From: Dermacentor variabilis | Lineage: Eukaryota; Arthropoda; Arachnida; Ixodida; Ixodidae | Length of the DNA stretch: 64,000 bases | Reading direction: 5' to 3' | NCBI RefSeq assembly: GCF_050947875.1 | Contig: NC_134574.1 | Span: forward strand, 103,263,469-103,327,468 | Shown: one piece after another, positions 23,921 to 35,508 of the stretch | Numbering within the stretch: the first letter of the stretch is position 1 | Layout: each line of letters begins with the position of its first letter | Position numbers and translations under genes: made by a program | The notes under the pieces: model-generated | Told to the model about the DNA's origin: nothing | Seen by the model: the letters and a program-made list of their open reading frames with translations, nothing else | Database searches by the model: none

Positions 23921-24040
23921 AACGCACATCATATGTGGCCCTATGGGCCACATATGATGTGCGTTGTGGCTCACATACAATGTGAGCCACATACGTACAA
24001 ACAACTTGCTGCAGGTGGGGTCCCCACCTGCAGCAAGTTG
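23921..24040. repeat. Three consecutive perfect inverted repeats (hairpin cluster)
   Basis: Hairpin 1 has 21-base arms at 23921-23941 and 23945-23965 around TAT. Hairpin 2 has 10-base arms at 23966-23975 and 23981-23990. Hairpin 3 has 19-base arms at 24002-24020 and 24022-24040 around a single T. I see no mismatch in any arm. The cluster starts 45 bases after the exon 9 donor. Confidence 0.95.
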
Positions 24041-24651
24041 CTTTTTCAGCCACTTTCATTTCCATTAATTTATCGTTTCTTTATTTCATTTATTAAGCAC
24101 AAGTAATCTCCTCTATGTTGTCATTGGTGTCAGTGTTTGTTAACTTTTTATAATATGACTAATAAAATTGGGGCCCCCCTCGGTTAACCCCCTTTCTTCT
24201 CGTTTAGATACATATGTGTGTCATGTGTGGCCCTGTGGGCCACATAGGACGTGCGGCTCGTAGAGTTCTCATGTGTTCACTTGTGTGGCTTTACTGAGTA
24301 ATCTCCCCTTCTTCATCACTTTTAAATGTGTAACCTTTCAGGGTGTGTATTTGTCATATCTTGCTGTTTCAGGGTGTAACTTGCACATCTAGCTTGATTT
24401 TTCTTTATTTGTTCATTTTACAGTCACGAATTAAGTTTGATGTCTTCAGCTACATAAATCTCCCTTGAACTTGGTTGGGCTTTGTAGCTCTGTAATCAGT
24501 TGCAGCCCCAGAAATGCAAGGTACAGCAGAAATAAATAACGGTGGTAGTAGTAATAATGATTAATTTTTTTGCATGTAAACTGCACAGCAACAATGCTCA
24601 CATATTTTAAACTATAACCTATGCATTATCATTGAAACAAGGCATAGCTAC

Positions 24652-25200
24652 TGTGGGGTTCTCACCCATGCTCTTGGGACAAAGGAACAACAACATAGTA
24701 GTGCAAGGGCATTTATTGTGCCTTTTACACACTAATGCTTGCTAGCCGAATTGCTATCCACAAAACATGCCGATGGGCGCACGACAAATCGAGGAAGCAC
24801 GACTCGCCACGACCAGATAGCAAGCGAATATGTTCACGCCATGCTGGACACTAACGCCTGGTCATTCGCACGTATGGTCACGCGAACAGTGGTGCGTTCG
24901 AACGATCATGTTCATCCATTCCGGTGTGGGCCTTGCGAGACGGTCTCGCAGAAGCATGGATCGGCACCCCTTGCGGACCCGCGCAGCCAAAGAGGAAGAG
25001 CCTACTCCCTGTCGCGCCCGACCAACCCCGCTGTCAGGTGGCGCTAGCAGCGCAGCACTCGCGCCATCTCTGGTAATGGGCTGCAACCCGACTGACCGCT
25101 ACCGGCACTAAGCTATGCGCAGAAGCCGGATTACAGGAGATGCTAGACATGTAAGGAAAACAACATATCAGGGGACGCGTGAGAGTCGCGCATCCCCACA
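24652..25200 (-). mobile_element. Solo-LTR-like element with CTAC target duplication
   Basis: It starts TGTGGGG and ends CCCCACA, so it has the TG...CA ends of an LTR, and is flanked by CTAC on both sides (24648-24651 and 25201-25204). Read on the minus strand, AATAAATGCCC near the end could be the polyadenylation signal of an LTR. It is GC-rich inside with no coding sequence recognised. A TIR transposon with a 4-base target is the alternative. Confidence 0.6.
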
Positions 25201-25483
25201 CTACAGAAGTAATACCTTTTTAAGCGTTTGGTCAACGCTACTCACTATTTCTATATTAGAGCATGGTGAAGATGAACGGCAGTGCAGGGCGAGTAGCTGT
25301 TTGAACTTTTAATATGTGAACCTCCAAAAGTGAGGCAAAGGTTGTGCATAACCAGCGCACTACTTCATACTTGGATATTTAATATTTTGCGGTCAATAAC
25401 TTGCCATATTTACACGAATAATTAGTTTTTTCTTCTTTTTTTTTTTGAAGTTTCTGCCATGGTACTGTTGTTTCTTTTTGCAG

Positions 25484-25674
25484 AATCGGACACCGAGTCT
25501 GATGAAGCGCCATCAGTGTTCCATTCGGTGTACGACAACCAGAGGCAGTCAACAATCCGCCTTGACCGCTCTCGTCTTCAGTCGAGGGTCGTGCCCTGTC
25601 GAAGTTGGCAGACTCAGCTTGTCATCAACATTCACATCACTGATGGGGCCGCCACACTCAAGACACCGTTGCAA
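25484..25674 (+). CDS. ATG2: ATG2 exon 10
   Basis: The acceptor is TTTGCAG and the donor is GTAAGT. It is 191 bases, phase 1 to phase 0. It opens with the acidic ESDTESDEAP (vertebrate DSDSDEED) and continues with beta-strand sequence such as TQLVINIHITDGAATLKTPL. Confidence 0.92.
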
Positions 25675-27494
25675 GTAAGTGTTGTTGCCCGAGATTCTTT
25701 GGCTTTGTGCTTTACCCCTTAGCTGCCATGAGAAATCTTGAAAATGTATAAGAATTACAGACCTTTTAAAACCAGCATTTATTTTGCCATCTTTTTTCCT
25801 AAAATATGTATCAGGAATGTCTATAGCGCTTTTACTGCTCTTGTTAAAGAATAGCAAAATACATTCTGTATTACTTTTTTTGTGTCAGAGTTATACTGTA
25901 CTACTATAAATGTGTAAACTCTTGGTGTTTTTATATTTTACAGTTTTATTTTAAGACTTTGTAGTTGCGATGTGTGCCACGATACATAAAATTATAGCCA
26001 GATCACCAGTGTTCTTTGAATGAATGTAATGCAGTAATAACTGCTCAGACAGTTGGAGAATTCTGACATGAAACTTCAAAGAAGCACCTCAAGCACCATG
26101 ATTGAAAGTAATAATTTGCTATTTTTAGCATGACTACTGAGTAAAAAAAAAAAAAATCTGAAATATACAAAACATGCACCTGGCTCCTAGTTCCCAACTT
26201 CTGCAAGTCAGATCATGCAAAAAAAAATTTTTTTTAATTCATAATTAAGATTTGTTGAAAACGGGCACATTCCTGTTGTACAGGGAGCATTTGTTTTTAC
26301 TCATTGCATCAGGCACCTGGTTCGTTCTTCACTGCATTCTTTAGGTTCTCCAAGAAATTGTTGACAGGTCAGGGAGGTATGCAGAAGCCTCCTCGTACCT
26401 CATCATTGCGTTCGATCAGCTTTTCTGTGCAGGCAAGGTGGTCTTGTGTGCATTCCACTGGAGCTGGGCACATGCTTTGTTCAGTTCCTGTACAGTAATG
26501 TGGAGTGTTGCACAGTACTGTACAGTAAAAAAAGTAAGGGAACTTGCATAGACAGTATTCAAAAGGCAAGATTAGGCTGCTAGTCAATCTGTGGTCGCAG
26601 GTCATGCCTGAGATCGACTGCGTGCTCTTGCGTGAGTAAAATTGCATTTGATGTTTGTCGAACACGGTAATCAAAATAAGACCTCTTCAGCATCTACTGT
26701 TGTATGAGACATCGCTGAAACCGCCTAGACGTTGGATCAGAAAATTCGACAACCCAACAGAAGCTTCGGTGTCTGCACAGCTGCTGTCATTTAAAAACTA
26801 TGTTGCTGAATGGACCAAAGTCCAAATTTTGCATTGTGTTATTGAGGAAGTGCTAGGAGCACTGGATGCTAGTTTCGATGGTACCTCCAGTCGAAGTTTT
26901 ATATTTCCAGATTCTTCAATGTGCAAAGTAATTGTCAAATATGACAAATAGTTACAGTTCATTCGTCATTTCCTACGGTGCGTGGCATTTTTGATAGAAT
27001 TCCAATGGAAACGAATAACGTGTAGAAAAACTCCATAAAATTCGTCAATTTCTATAGGCTCGGTAACCTAATAGTGGACGGTTGTACGCACAACTGCCGT
27101 GATATCATAGATTTTGATGGCATCTGCTAGGACTTTGTTAATGTTTCATTGGTAAAGACAGACTGTCACATTCTTAGTCTCTCCTTGAAAGGCGAACAGC
27201 ACCAAAATTTCACTTCGGCTAAATTGGTGATGGATAAGTTGCCTATGCACTCTGCTTGGCAAAGCTGCAGGGCTGGTAACTAATTTTCCCATTAACAGCC
27301 TCTAACTTTTTGAGTGTTGGGCATTCCAGCCAGATGTATGCCGGATACTTTTCCAATGTGAACCTCATCTGCGATCTTGTCTTGTCACTGCTCATAGTCC
27401 CCCCCCCCCCTTCGTGTTTTCTTTTTTTAAGTAACCATTCATGCGTTCCTCCTAAAATCAAAATGAATGGCCTTGTCGTGGTGCTGTCATGCAG
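25675..27494 (+). other. ATG2 intron 10
   Basis: 1.8 kb with poly-A, poly-T and poly-C runs. A 98-codon + frame at 26655-26951 has no features I recognise and no splice or frame relation to the exons. No transposon termini were found. Confidence 0.6.
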
Positions 27495-27645
27495 GATGCA
27501 GAAGGCAAGGTCATGCCGAAGTCCCACGGCAACCTGCGCGTTTCTGTCAAGGACGCACAGCTGTTTGTCAGCAGCAGTCACCATGGTGACCCGGACCTCA
27601 ACTATGTCATCTTCAACGCCGGCACGGCCACTCTTCATCACCAAG
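27495..27645 (+). CDS. ATG2: ATG2 exon 11
   Basis: The acceptor is TCATGCAG and the donor is GTACGT. It is 151 bases, phase 0 to phase 1. The translation contains HGNLRVSVKDAQLFVSSSHH and LNYVIFNAGTATLHH, alternating hydrophobic strands like the vertebrate segment following the D/E-rich linker. Confidence 0.9.
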
Positions 27646-30600
27646 GTACGTGCAGTGAAACTTGGTTACCGCCCCCCCCCCCCCCCCACAGTGTCCAAAC
27701 GTCATTCTGCATCAAATAAAATTTAAAACAACTTGTGGAGTAAATTCGTATAAAAATCATGCAAGAAGAATTGTAAAAAAAAAAAAAGTTGGTAGCCTAT
27801 GAAACTGGAGCGATTGCTTTGCTGGATCGGCCACGACTGAACTCCCTCCAGCATATCAAAAGCGATACCATATACCTTTATTTACGTTTGCAGCCCTTAA
27901 ATCAAGATATCAAAATTTCAAGATATCAAATTCACCATGCCAGAATGATATGTTATGCATTTATGCAGTCTAATTTACCTTGATTGTCATAGCTAGACTT
28001 GCCTATATAAGCACAAATAATAGATCTAGGAACTTTTTAGTGGCACTTTAATTGTGCCTATAAATGCGAATCTTAATCTTGATGCCTATAGTATTGGATT
28101 TCCTGAGCCCGAAAATGCCTTAGCCTGTTTTTTGTCCTAGCCTTATTTTGTTTATAATGTTATCACTCGCTGGGGAACTTGGGATGAAGGCAGCCAGTTA
28201 AAACCATGAACACTTCGCCGGTGTAACAGCTGTAATGAAGAGCTTTTTAGCAGATGAGAACATCGCTGTAAGAAGGGCTCAAACTGCTGTATGAGACTGT
28301 ACACTACCGGTGTGTGTGCTTGCCCACTCGTTTCACGTTTGTGGCCGACATCAAGAAACTTGAATGCTCTGGCGCAACTGTGAGCCAGAATGTGAGGCTC
28401 ATATTGGACATCCAGTCAGGTTTCACCGCCATACCTGGCGAACCTCTTGCCGATAATTCAAAATATTAATCTGTCTTGGACAAAAATTCAGGATTTTCTT
28501 TACTGAAAGAACTGTCAGGAGTTCAGGACATTAGATCATCGAGCATTCCAAAATATGAGTATGCTCTGCCGAAATTGGTGAATGTTGGGCGTTCTCTTTC
28601 TGCTGCAGTCTAATGCTCTGTGAAAAAAGCCGCAACACGAAATCCAAGAATCTTCAGATGGTGCTCATTTGTCACTGCTTTCACAACCTTTGTCATGGTG
28701 ACTGTTCGAACTAAGTTTCAGACAAATTTTGTAACCTTCGCTATCTCATGCTGTTTTGTCGAGAAAATTAGGTGAATTTCCCAGAGTGGCGGTTTGCGGG
28801 TTGTGTGCACAATTTATCCGTAATTTATCCTTAAATGCACAATGAAAGTTCTTACTAATTGGGCCTATACATGCCTAAAGAACTGTATTTGGCACCCTAT
28901 ATATGCCTTAAGGAACCATGGAACGGTTTTGATGATTGTTTACAAACTAGGGGCGAGGAGGTATGAGCCTACCATGAGGCCCGGACTCGGACTTTATTTC
29001 CTTTGGTACTAATAAATGTTATATTTCTCTCTTGGAGTGTGTATGGGGCGGGGAAGGGGGAGGTCGAAGAAGGGGGGCAAACAATCCCCAACGGCATTGC
29101 ACAAACTTGCTGTGCGACATTCCCACTTTAAGAATCTTTGACAGGTGGCAAATTGCGCTGTACCTGACAATGAAACACAGCGCGTGCTCTTTACCGCCGG
29201 CACTGACTGTTGTCGACCCGCACAGCGCCCGCATTGATTACGCGGGTAGCTGTAGCAGTGGTAGCCACGTGATGCCCGGCTTGTGCTTTCGTATGTTGTA
29301 CAGATTGCCGTTACGGTAACCCACCTGCCCTGGAGATGGGAAAGCACTTCCGTATTTTGGAAGAAAATTGGAAAGCAAAACTTTCTATGCAATGAAAGAT
29401 TGCCATAAAACAGGCTCACAATAAACTGAAAGCCTCATTAGTATTCAGTACAACATATATGACATCACTAATTTTTCAGCTTCTGAGGGAAAAAAGCACT
29501 TGATTCTATTCACCATTCTATTGGTACATATTTTCCATACCTTATGCCAAAACCAAGTTGTAATCAGTGCTGGCAAACTAATTTGAAGTTACAGTAAAAC
29601 CTCGTTAAACCGTACCCACTTAAGCATTAGTTTAATTTTAAAAGTAGTAAAGTCAAATCTCCAACTCAACGGGCATTTAACATAATGTGTTTTGTATCCG
29701 CATAAACCGTACCAGCTTATTGCATACGCATCGGTTAAAACATAGCGTTTCAACTTTTCGTCATGCAAACACGGCCGTGCGTCGTCTCCATTAGGCGGCC
29801 CGGCAGAACAACAAGCCTCAGAGATCGGAACAACGGCCTCCAAGCGCCCTGTGCGTTTGCGCGTGAAGCCATATCAACATCGTTTCGACGCCGTGCCAGA
29901 GAGCGTTGTGGCGTCACGCAAGCGAGCACTTGCGTCATTCCGAAGCTTGGATAAAAAAGACGCTGGGTGCTCAACATAGAAGAAAAATTAGACATCATCC
30001 GTGCTATCGAATGTAACACGAAGAAGTCAGCGCTGGCATGCGACAGGGATCTGCTGTTGACTACGGTGTGTGGCATTTGGAATGCGAAGAAGTTGCTCGG
30101 AAGCGCTGCTGCGACCGTGAAGACATGTCGGCTACGAGGTTCGACTTTTCGCTGTCGTTGCCTCTTGTTGCCGAAGTGTCGACTAGCGACAGTGGTGAGG
30201 ACGACACGGAAAGCGACACCACGGGCGATTCAGGCCCAACAGTAGCATAAGCTGCGCGTTACGTCAGCCTCATGAATGCAATCGTCGCGACGAGAGCAGG
30301 GGCGCAATAACGTATCTCTATTACAAACGAAAAGTATTCCAAACTCCAGCACCCGGCAATGAAAAAGGCGCCCCGGAACTTCTGCAGCACTACTGCGCGC
30401 GTGCACGGAGAATATGTAACGCCAACGAGGAATCTGCCATGCGAGTGTTTGCCGAGAAGAGGGGGCTGGCTGAGAAACTGGCACGCAGCTTCAGTAAGTT
30501 TAAGGCCGCTGTCGTCGTGCTAGGCTGCCGTGGCATCAAATGAAAATAACCCTTTTGTCGCGCGAAGTGAATAAATACTGCATGGTTTTTCCCTTTCATC

Positions 30601-31865
30601 GCACTCTCTCTGAGTTCCGTTTTCGACAGGCAAGTGGGCAATCTCTTGCTATTTTGGTTAAACAGTACTACCGTTTAGTACGTACTTTTTCCGAGCTCCG
30701 GCCAACTACGGTTTAATGAGGTTTCACTGTATCTTTAATTATGGTAGACACACTGTATATCTTGTTTTCAGTGTACCTAAGTTACTGATAGCTTGCTACA
30801 AGACTCCTGAGCATTTTCAACTGCCTTAGAATGGGAGAGTGACGTCACTCTAGTGAACAATCTGATTGGCTGCCCACATTATGTTATTGGGAATGCTTGA
30901 AACATGCCTTTCCATTTAAGCTTAGTTCTAATAGCATACACACGGATAGTACTTTGTGTGCCCTTAAATATAAACAAATGCAACAAAGGTAGACGTTTCT
31001 TCAAACCAATGGCTCACTTCCACCTCAGAATGCAGGGATCGTCTGATTCAGCGCTGGCGATGACAGGCGATGGGACACTGGGGGGCTCTCAATGAAAATA
31101 AGCGCAGCGATGTCTTCTGTGGTGGCAGGAGCACGAATAATATTAGCGCTGTTACGCTCGTCTTGTATTACTTGTTGCCCGTGTGTGTTAGAAACGCTTT
31201 TGTGGGCTTTTCATATCTTAAAGAGGTAATGACACGAAATTGTTTTGTTTTGCAATAAATGAAGGTCTCAGACCTCGAAATTCTAGAAAGAAAAGAAAAA
31301 GAAAGGCTGGTAAGCCTCAGTGCACTACAAATAGTTTACTATAACAGTTGTTCTAAAACCCAGTTTTGATTCCCTGGAAGTCTACACTTCACGACGCCAT
31401 GAGGCAGAAAGTGGTCACATGTGAGCGGAACATTTTGGTGCTCTCTCTGGCTCGCTCGGTTGTCCGATGTGCTCATACTCCTTGCTTGGCCCAATATAGC
31501 AAAAATTGAGCGAGCTGGAGTCAGCATCAGGAAATGGGTTGTTGCATTATTTGGTGTTAGGCCATTTTTCTCCATGAATTCCCCCGATCGTGGCCGTGCA
31601 CATCGATGGCACAGAAAGCCATGAAAGCGTTACTGCAGTATCTCAAGTCGACGGGTCTTGGTGACCGCTTGTAGACTTGACGCACACCTTAGACGTGTGC
31701 GAAATCGTGCTCTTTATTTCATGCCTATATATGCCTAGGCTAGCAAACCAGACTGCGTCTGGTTAATCTCTCTGCCTATCCTCTCTTCTGTATCTCTCCC
31801 TCTCTCTCTCACCATCATCAATCTCACTCCCCCCCCCCCTTTTTTTTTTCTTGTGTGTGTTTCAG
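27646..31865 (+). other. ATG2 intron 11
   Basis: 4.2 kb. It contains a C-run just after the donor, the Tigger deletion derivative at 29592-30729, and a T/C-rich acceptor tract. 27800-29590 and 30730-31800 show no recognised feature. Confidence 0.7.
29592..30729 (+). mobile_element. Non-autonomous Tigger deletion derivative, family A copy 2
   Basis: Inverted termini (CAGTAAAACCTCGTTAAACC, and GGTTTAATGAGGTTTCACTG) are flanked by TA. On the + strand a frame from 29967 reads IEEKLDIIRAIECNTKKSAL and VCGIWNAKKLL, the pipsqueak helix-turn-helix. After a frame change it runs directly into the acidic tail EDDTESDTTGDSGPTVA and a stop at about 30250. The catalytic domain is deleted. The same organisation, in reverse orientation, is found at 4750-5899. 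Confidence 0.88.
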
Positions 31866-32032
31866 GACAAGCATGCTCCGTTTGGGAGTGTACACTGCTA
31901 CCCGTCCTGTACAGGTCAGGTGACGGCTTGGCATCCATGAAGCCACCGTCTTTCTTGGGCTCCGAGGTGGAAGCTGCCGACATGCTCTCGCTAGTCATCG
32001 AAACCCGTGCAGACCCATCGCAAGGCGTCAAG
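31866..32032 (+). CDS. ATG2: ATG2 exon 12
   Basis: The acceptor is GTTTCAG and the donor is GTGAGA. It is 167 bases, phase 1 to phase 0. The translation includes GQACSVWECTLLPVLYRSGD and MLSLVIETRADPSQGVK, consistent with the ATG2 rod just before the CAD-type region. Confidence 0.9.
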
Positions 32033-32525
32033 GTGAGACATTAGTTTTTCACGACGTCCCTTGGACAATGGCTTGATGCCGGCACCTTGCAAGATACCCT
32101 GTGAGAACATGGTTGTTCAACTATTCAGTTAATTATTGCAACCGACAGTAGAGGGGTCAACATGGTTGTACGCACACAAGGGCATGTTCTTTTTAGATTT
32201 TTGACGAAAGCAAAATGTGAGCAGAAGAGAATACTAGAGTAATAATGTAACATCAAATGCCAGGTGAGCTCACTTACCTGTGGTTGGTCACAGCCGCGGC
32301 GGTCGCATTTTGATTGCGGTTGAAAAGCAAGAACGTTCGTCAATACTTTGATTTAGGTGCATGTTGAAGACCCCCAGCTGGTCAGTATCGGTCCAGAGCC
32401 ACCCCCGCCGCCACAGCACCTGTTGCTACATGTTTACTAATTTTACGGACAGAATGTTTATCCATACCGTGCCTGTGAGCCTTTCTTTCTTTTTTTTTTT
32501 TGACACTTGTTTGCCCTTTCTGCAG
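32033..32525 (+). other. ATG2 intron 12 with decayed SINE
   Basis: 493 bases. Positions about 32285-32412 keep Ruka-like words in order (GCGGTCGCATTTTGAT, TTTAGGTGCATGTTGAAGA, CCCAGCTGGTCAGT), heavily diverged. A long T tract precedes exon 13. Confidence 0.6.
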
Positions 32526-32713
32526 ACAATCAAGGTCGCAGTGGGTGTTAGTGACACCACGCTGAGGCACCGCATGGCACCACTACGGCGCAGCTGGGTC
32601 AAGCAGTTCGTCGACTTCTTCGACGTTGTCGACGAGGAAGTTCTGGGCTACCAGCCGCTCGGCGTGGTCACAGAGTTTCACCTCACCCTCTCCAGCTGTG
32701 CCATTGACTACAG
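32526..32713 (+). CDS. ATG2: ATG2 exon 13
   Basis: The acceptor is TTCTGCAG and the donor is GTTCGA. It is 188 bases, phase 0 to phase 2. It contains SWVKQFVDFFDVVDEEVLGY and VVTEFHLTLSSCAIDYR, matching the family segment with FLDVVDYPIPGY and LHVHLWSCAIDYRP, in the conserved CAD-type region of ATG2. Confidence 0.95.
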
Positions 32714-34361
32714 GTTCGAATATTTGCCCTTGCATGTTTCTGGAATGGTAGCTCTCTTGCAGCACGACTGATTGGTTGTTTCGAAGTGCTCGGGCGGTGC
32801 TGCCGACATACTGAATGCCCTCAAGCCGTACGAAGAGAATGAGCTGGTCTAGTAGCTGATATAGTCTGGCTTCACTATTCACATTGAATTCCGAGAAGAA
32901 CCCCAGGTGGTCGAGAGAAGAAAAAAATCGGGAGCTCTCCACTATGGGGTCCCTCATAGCTCAGCATTGCTTTGGAACACTAACGGTCCATGTAGTATTG
33001 GTCATGTTCTAGGATCTAAGTTTATATAATTTGGAAAGCAGAACATTTTGTGTTGAAAGGGATTAAAAGAACTTGCGGTTTCTGCCATAGTTAATCTCCT
33101 CCGTGTGTGTGAAATGAATTACGGTTTCGAGAACGACCTGGGTCCTCGGCTTGTAATTCTGTGTGCCTGTGTGGAGCCTTATTTGGCCTTATCCAACCAG
33201 TATACAAAGTACCACTGTGTAAATGAGTTACCATTAACAGGAGGAAAGTTCGACAGATTGATGGAAAATGGTCGCAAGAATAGTCTTTATTTAATACCTT
33301 ATAAATCAGTGTAAAGGCCGCACCCCCAGCTTGGTAGCCAAAAGTTTGGTGGGGCCGGGGGAGGGGAAATCAAATCGAGAAGCAATTGGGTTTTGTGCGC
33401 TGATGCTGCATATGTCAACAAGTTTTTTGCACAGCATATTTTTATGGGTTGCTGCGAGATGGTGAGAGCTGTTTTGTTCTGTTTTGACCTTTGACATCCG
33501 GGGTGCTGCCACGACCGGCCCCTCCGTGGCAGTGTGCAAGTTGCCGGCGCCGTCTTTTCTTTGTCAGCTGCCGGGAGTTCGCAACGGCGAAGAAGTGTTT
33601 GGTGGCATACAACACTACATTTAATAAAGCCCAATGTGGTTACGTACGCCGAGGAGCATGGCAAGCAAGCAGACAGCCACAAACGATGGTGGCGTGTGGT
33701 GGCGTCGGAACTAATTGTTAAGCGCTTTAAATTAACAGATCTCCAGTGCCACGGATGAGCTAATCCACTAATGTGCCGGCAAACCGAGAGGTAAACAGCA
33801 GTGGCAGTTGTAGCGAATGCAAGTAGCCAAGTGTGCGGCATGCATGAATGAATGAATTTATTATAAAAAGGATAGCATTCAATTTCGTGGTGGTGGGTGA
33901 TCAGAGGCTACTCGTCTGAAAAATTGGACCGATTGGCCCTATCCTGTGTGAGGCCTGCACCTCGTCAAAATCTCGAAGAGAAAAAAATGTCTTCCTTTCA
34001 ACGAATATATACGGTAGACTCGTCAATTGAGCGACTACCTCTCAGTGGTAGTGTTGATGCCATTGCGCTTTGACAGATGGTGGCTGCTAGTTCTGTGATT
34101 GAGCACATCATGTGGACTTGCTTTAGCACAATCTCTGATAGTAAACGTGCAGAGTGCCTTTTGCATTAGTTTCAACTTTCCAGTGTCTGCATGTGTATCT
34201 GTGCGTGGTTCTGTTACGTTGTTGTTGCTTTGGGTGTTAATTTAGGTTAGGACACAAGTGATTTATTTTTCCTGAATTGGTGTCGCGTGCGGACGAATAA
34301 GGCATGCAAGAACGTGCGCACGTGTGGATCGAGCTTCCCGTGATCTTGTGCTGTGTTGCAG
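32714..34361 (+). other. ATG2 intron 13
   Basis: 1.6 kb. It contains a very diverged Ruka-like piece at about 32880-32970 (GAACCCCAGGTGGTCGAGAG, CTCCACTATGGGGTCCCTCA) and the pogo-like derivative at 33296-34015. Confidence 0.65.
33296..34015 (+). mobile_element. Pogo-like deletion derivative, family E, longer copy
   Basis: The left end GTGTAAAGGCCGCACCCCCA resembles the element at 1008. The right end, complemented, begins TACCGTATATATTCG with a subterminal GGTGCAGGCCTCAC. On the + strand near 33600-33690 the translation reads VVTYAEEHGKQA, matching the first helices of pogo/Tigger DNA-binding domains (family form KVVxYAEEHGNRAA). The rest of the transposase is lost. The right boundary is approximate. 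Confidence 0.6.
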
Positions 34362-34454
34362 GCCCTTGCACATCCCCTACCAGACGCTAGTGTCGTTGGA
34401 GAGCTTCAGTATATCAAGCAACATCACTGCCAATACGACCACCTCACAGCTCAG
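34362..34454 (+). CDS. ATG2: ATG2 exon 14
   Basis: The acceptor is GTTGCAG and the donor is GTGAGG. It is 93 bases, phase 2 to phase 2. With exon 13 it reads YRPLHIPYQTLVSLESFSIS and then SNITANTTTSQLR. This is one of the best ATG2 matches in the window (vertebrate form YRPLYLPVRVLITAETFTLS). Confidence 0.96.
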
Positions 34455-35254
34455 GTGAGGCATTTTTGACTTTCCTGTGCCTAGTTTTTCACGGTGCTCG
34501 ACCTAATGTCATCCGTCGAGCATGGACTGTCATGCATTGAGAAACTGGACTGCGTTCACTCGTCAGTTCTCTGAACCTTGCAGTTGTTTCGTTTATCGAG
34601 TGCAATTTAAATCTGGCTGGTCACTTCTGAGCCTTCTGGAGCACTTCTTACAACATGCTCTTACGTTCGGGCAGCTGAAACCGTGAGCTTTAAGCACTGT
34701 TCATCTTTTTTAGTCCCCAGTGCGGAGCTCAAGCTCAGACCACTGAAACACTCTCAGCTTGTTGGTGGAAGCGCGACTAAGATCAGAGTTCTGGTCCCAT
34801 CCTGGTGGACAGTTGGACTAAGATCCACCCGAGTTCTGGGAGTAGTAATGTGTGCACATGTGTGTGCGTTTGTCAGGTTTGTTTGCAACAGAATCAGTGC
34901 TGATATGTTTCTGCTTTCAGTTTGCGATTGTGCCAGTAGACAGCTGAACAATGCATTCGAGCAGAGTTTCCCTAGCTCATTTGGAGTGCCAATTTGAGCT
35001 AGTTGAATGTGCTGTTAGCTTTCGAGATTGTGATTTGGTGTGTACCCACTCCTGCTCCTAAATACATGCAGTGTGTTAAAGCGAACATGGCGGGAACATG
35101 CTCAGGTGCGTGATGCTACAATACACTTAGCACCAGACTAAAACTTCAAGCAGCTTATCTTCAGAATCAAACTTAAATGTGATGTCGTCTGTTTACTTCT
35201 TCACTTGTATGTATTTCTTTTGTTCGCCAATGTTTATCTTTTTCTCATTTGAAG
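34455..35254 (+). other. ATG2 intron 14
   Basis: 800 bases. I see nothing beyond ordinary intron sequence; no repeat shared with the rest of the window was recognised. Confidence 0.6.
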
Positions 35255-35328
35255 AATCATCGCAGAGGAAGTCTTCCTCTACATCTCTGACAAGGTGTCC
35301 AAGGATGACCCGCCCGACTTGTCCAATG
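35255..35328 (+). CDS. ATG2: ATG2 exon 15
   Basis: The acceptor is TTTGAAG and the donor is GTAGCG, the least canonical GT pair in the set. It is 74 bases, phase 2 to phase 1. The translation IIAEEVFLYISDK matches vertebrate FILEDAALFLSDK, so homology supports a short exon despite weak sites. Confidence 0.85.
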
Positions 35329-35380
35329 GTAGCGTGGAAATTTTTAGCATTGCCATTTGTTGGGTGTGTTGGTAAACTGA

Positions 35381-35508
35381 AAGCATATTTAGCGCCAGAA
35401 AACAAGGACGGAAGGGAGACGACACCACAATGCGCTGGTGGTGCCGTGTCCAGCCCATTGTGGTGTCGTCTTCCTTCCGTCCTTGTATGCTGGTGCTAAA
35501 TATGCTTT
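35381..35508. repeat. Inverted repeat with about 52-base arms
   Basis: Arm 1 is 35381-35432 and arm 2 is 35456-35508, with a 23-base spacer. Arm 1 starts AAGCATATTTAGCGCCAG and arm 2 ends CTGGTGCTAAATATGCTTTT; the arms share CAAGGACGGAAGG and GACGACACCACAATG. Only a handful of mismatches separate them. It could fold into a long RNA hairpin in the ATG2 pre-mRNA. Confidence 0.93.

Larger units (their letters stand above)
23877..25483 (+). other. ATG2 intron 9
   Basis: 1.6 kb. It holds a run of perfect hairpins at 23921-24040, an AATAAA-containing stretch at about 24043-24195 that looks like the 3' end of a retroelement transcript (no coding part seen), a fourth small hairpin at 24226-24244, and a solo-LTR-like element at 24652-25200. 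Confidence 0.65.

Noticed and set aside
26655..26951. 98-codon + strand frame
   Set aside because: No recognisable family, no splice relation to ATG2 and no regulatory context; likely chance.
27402..27412. Poly-C, poly-G and poly-A/T runs (also 27662, 31830, 50078, 60041)
   Set aside because: Ordinary homopolymer runs, prone to sequencing error, with no further structure.
33299..33841. 180-codon minus-strand frame
   Set aside because: It lies across a pogo-like deletion element on the strand opposite to its helix-turn-helix scrap; a shadow frame.
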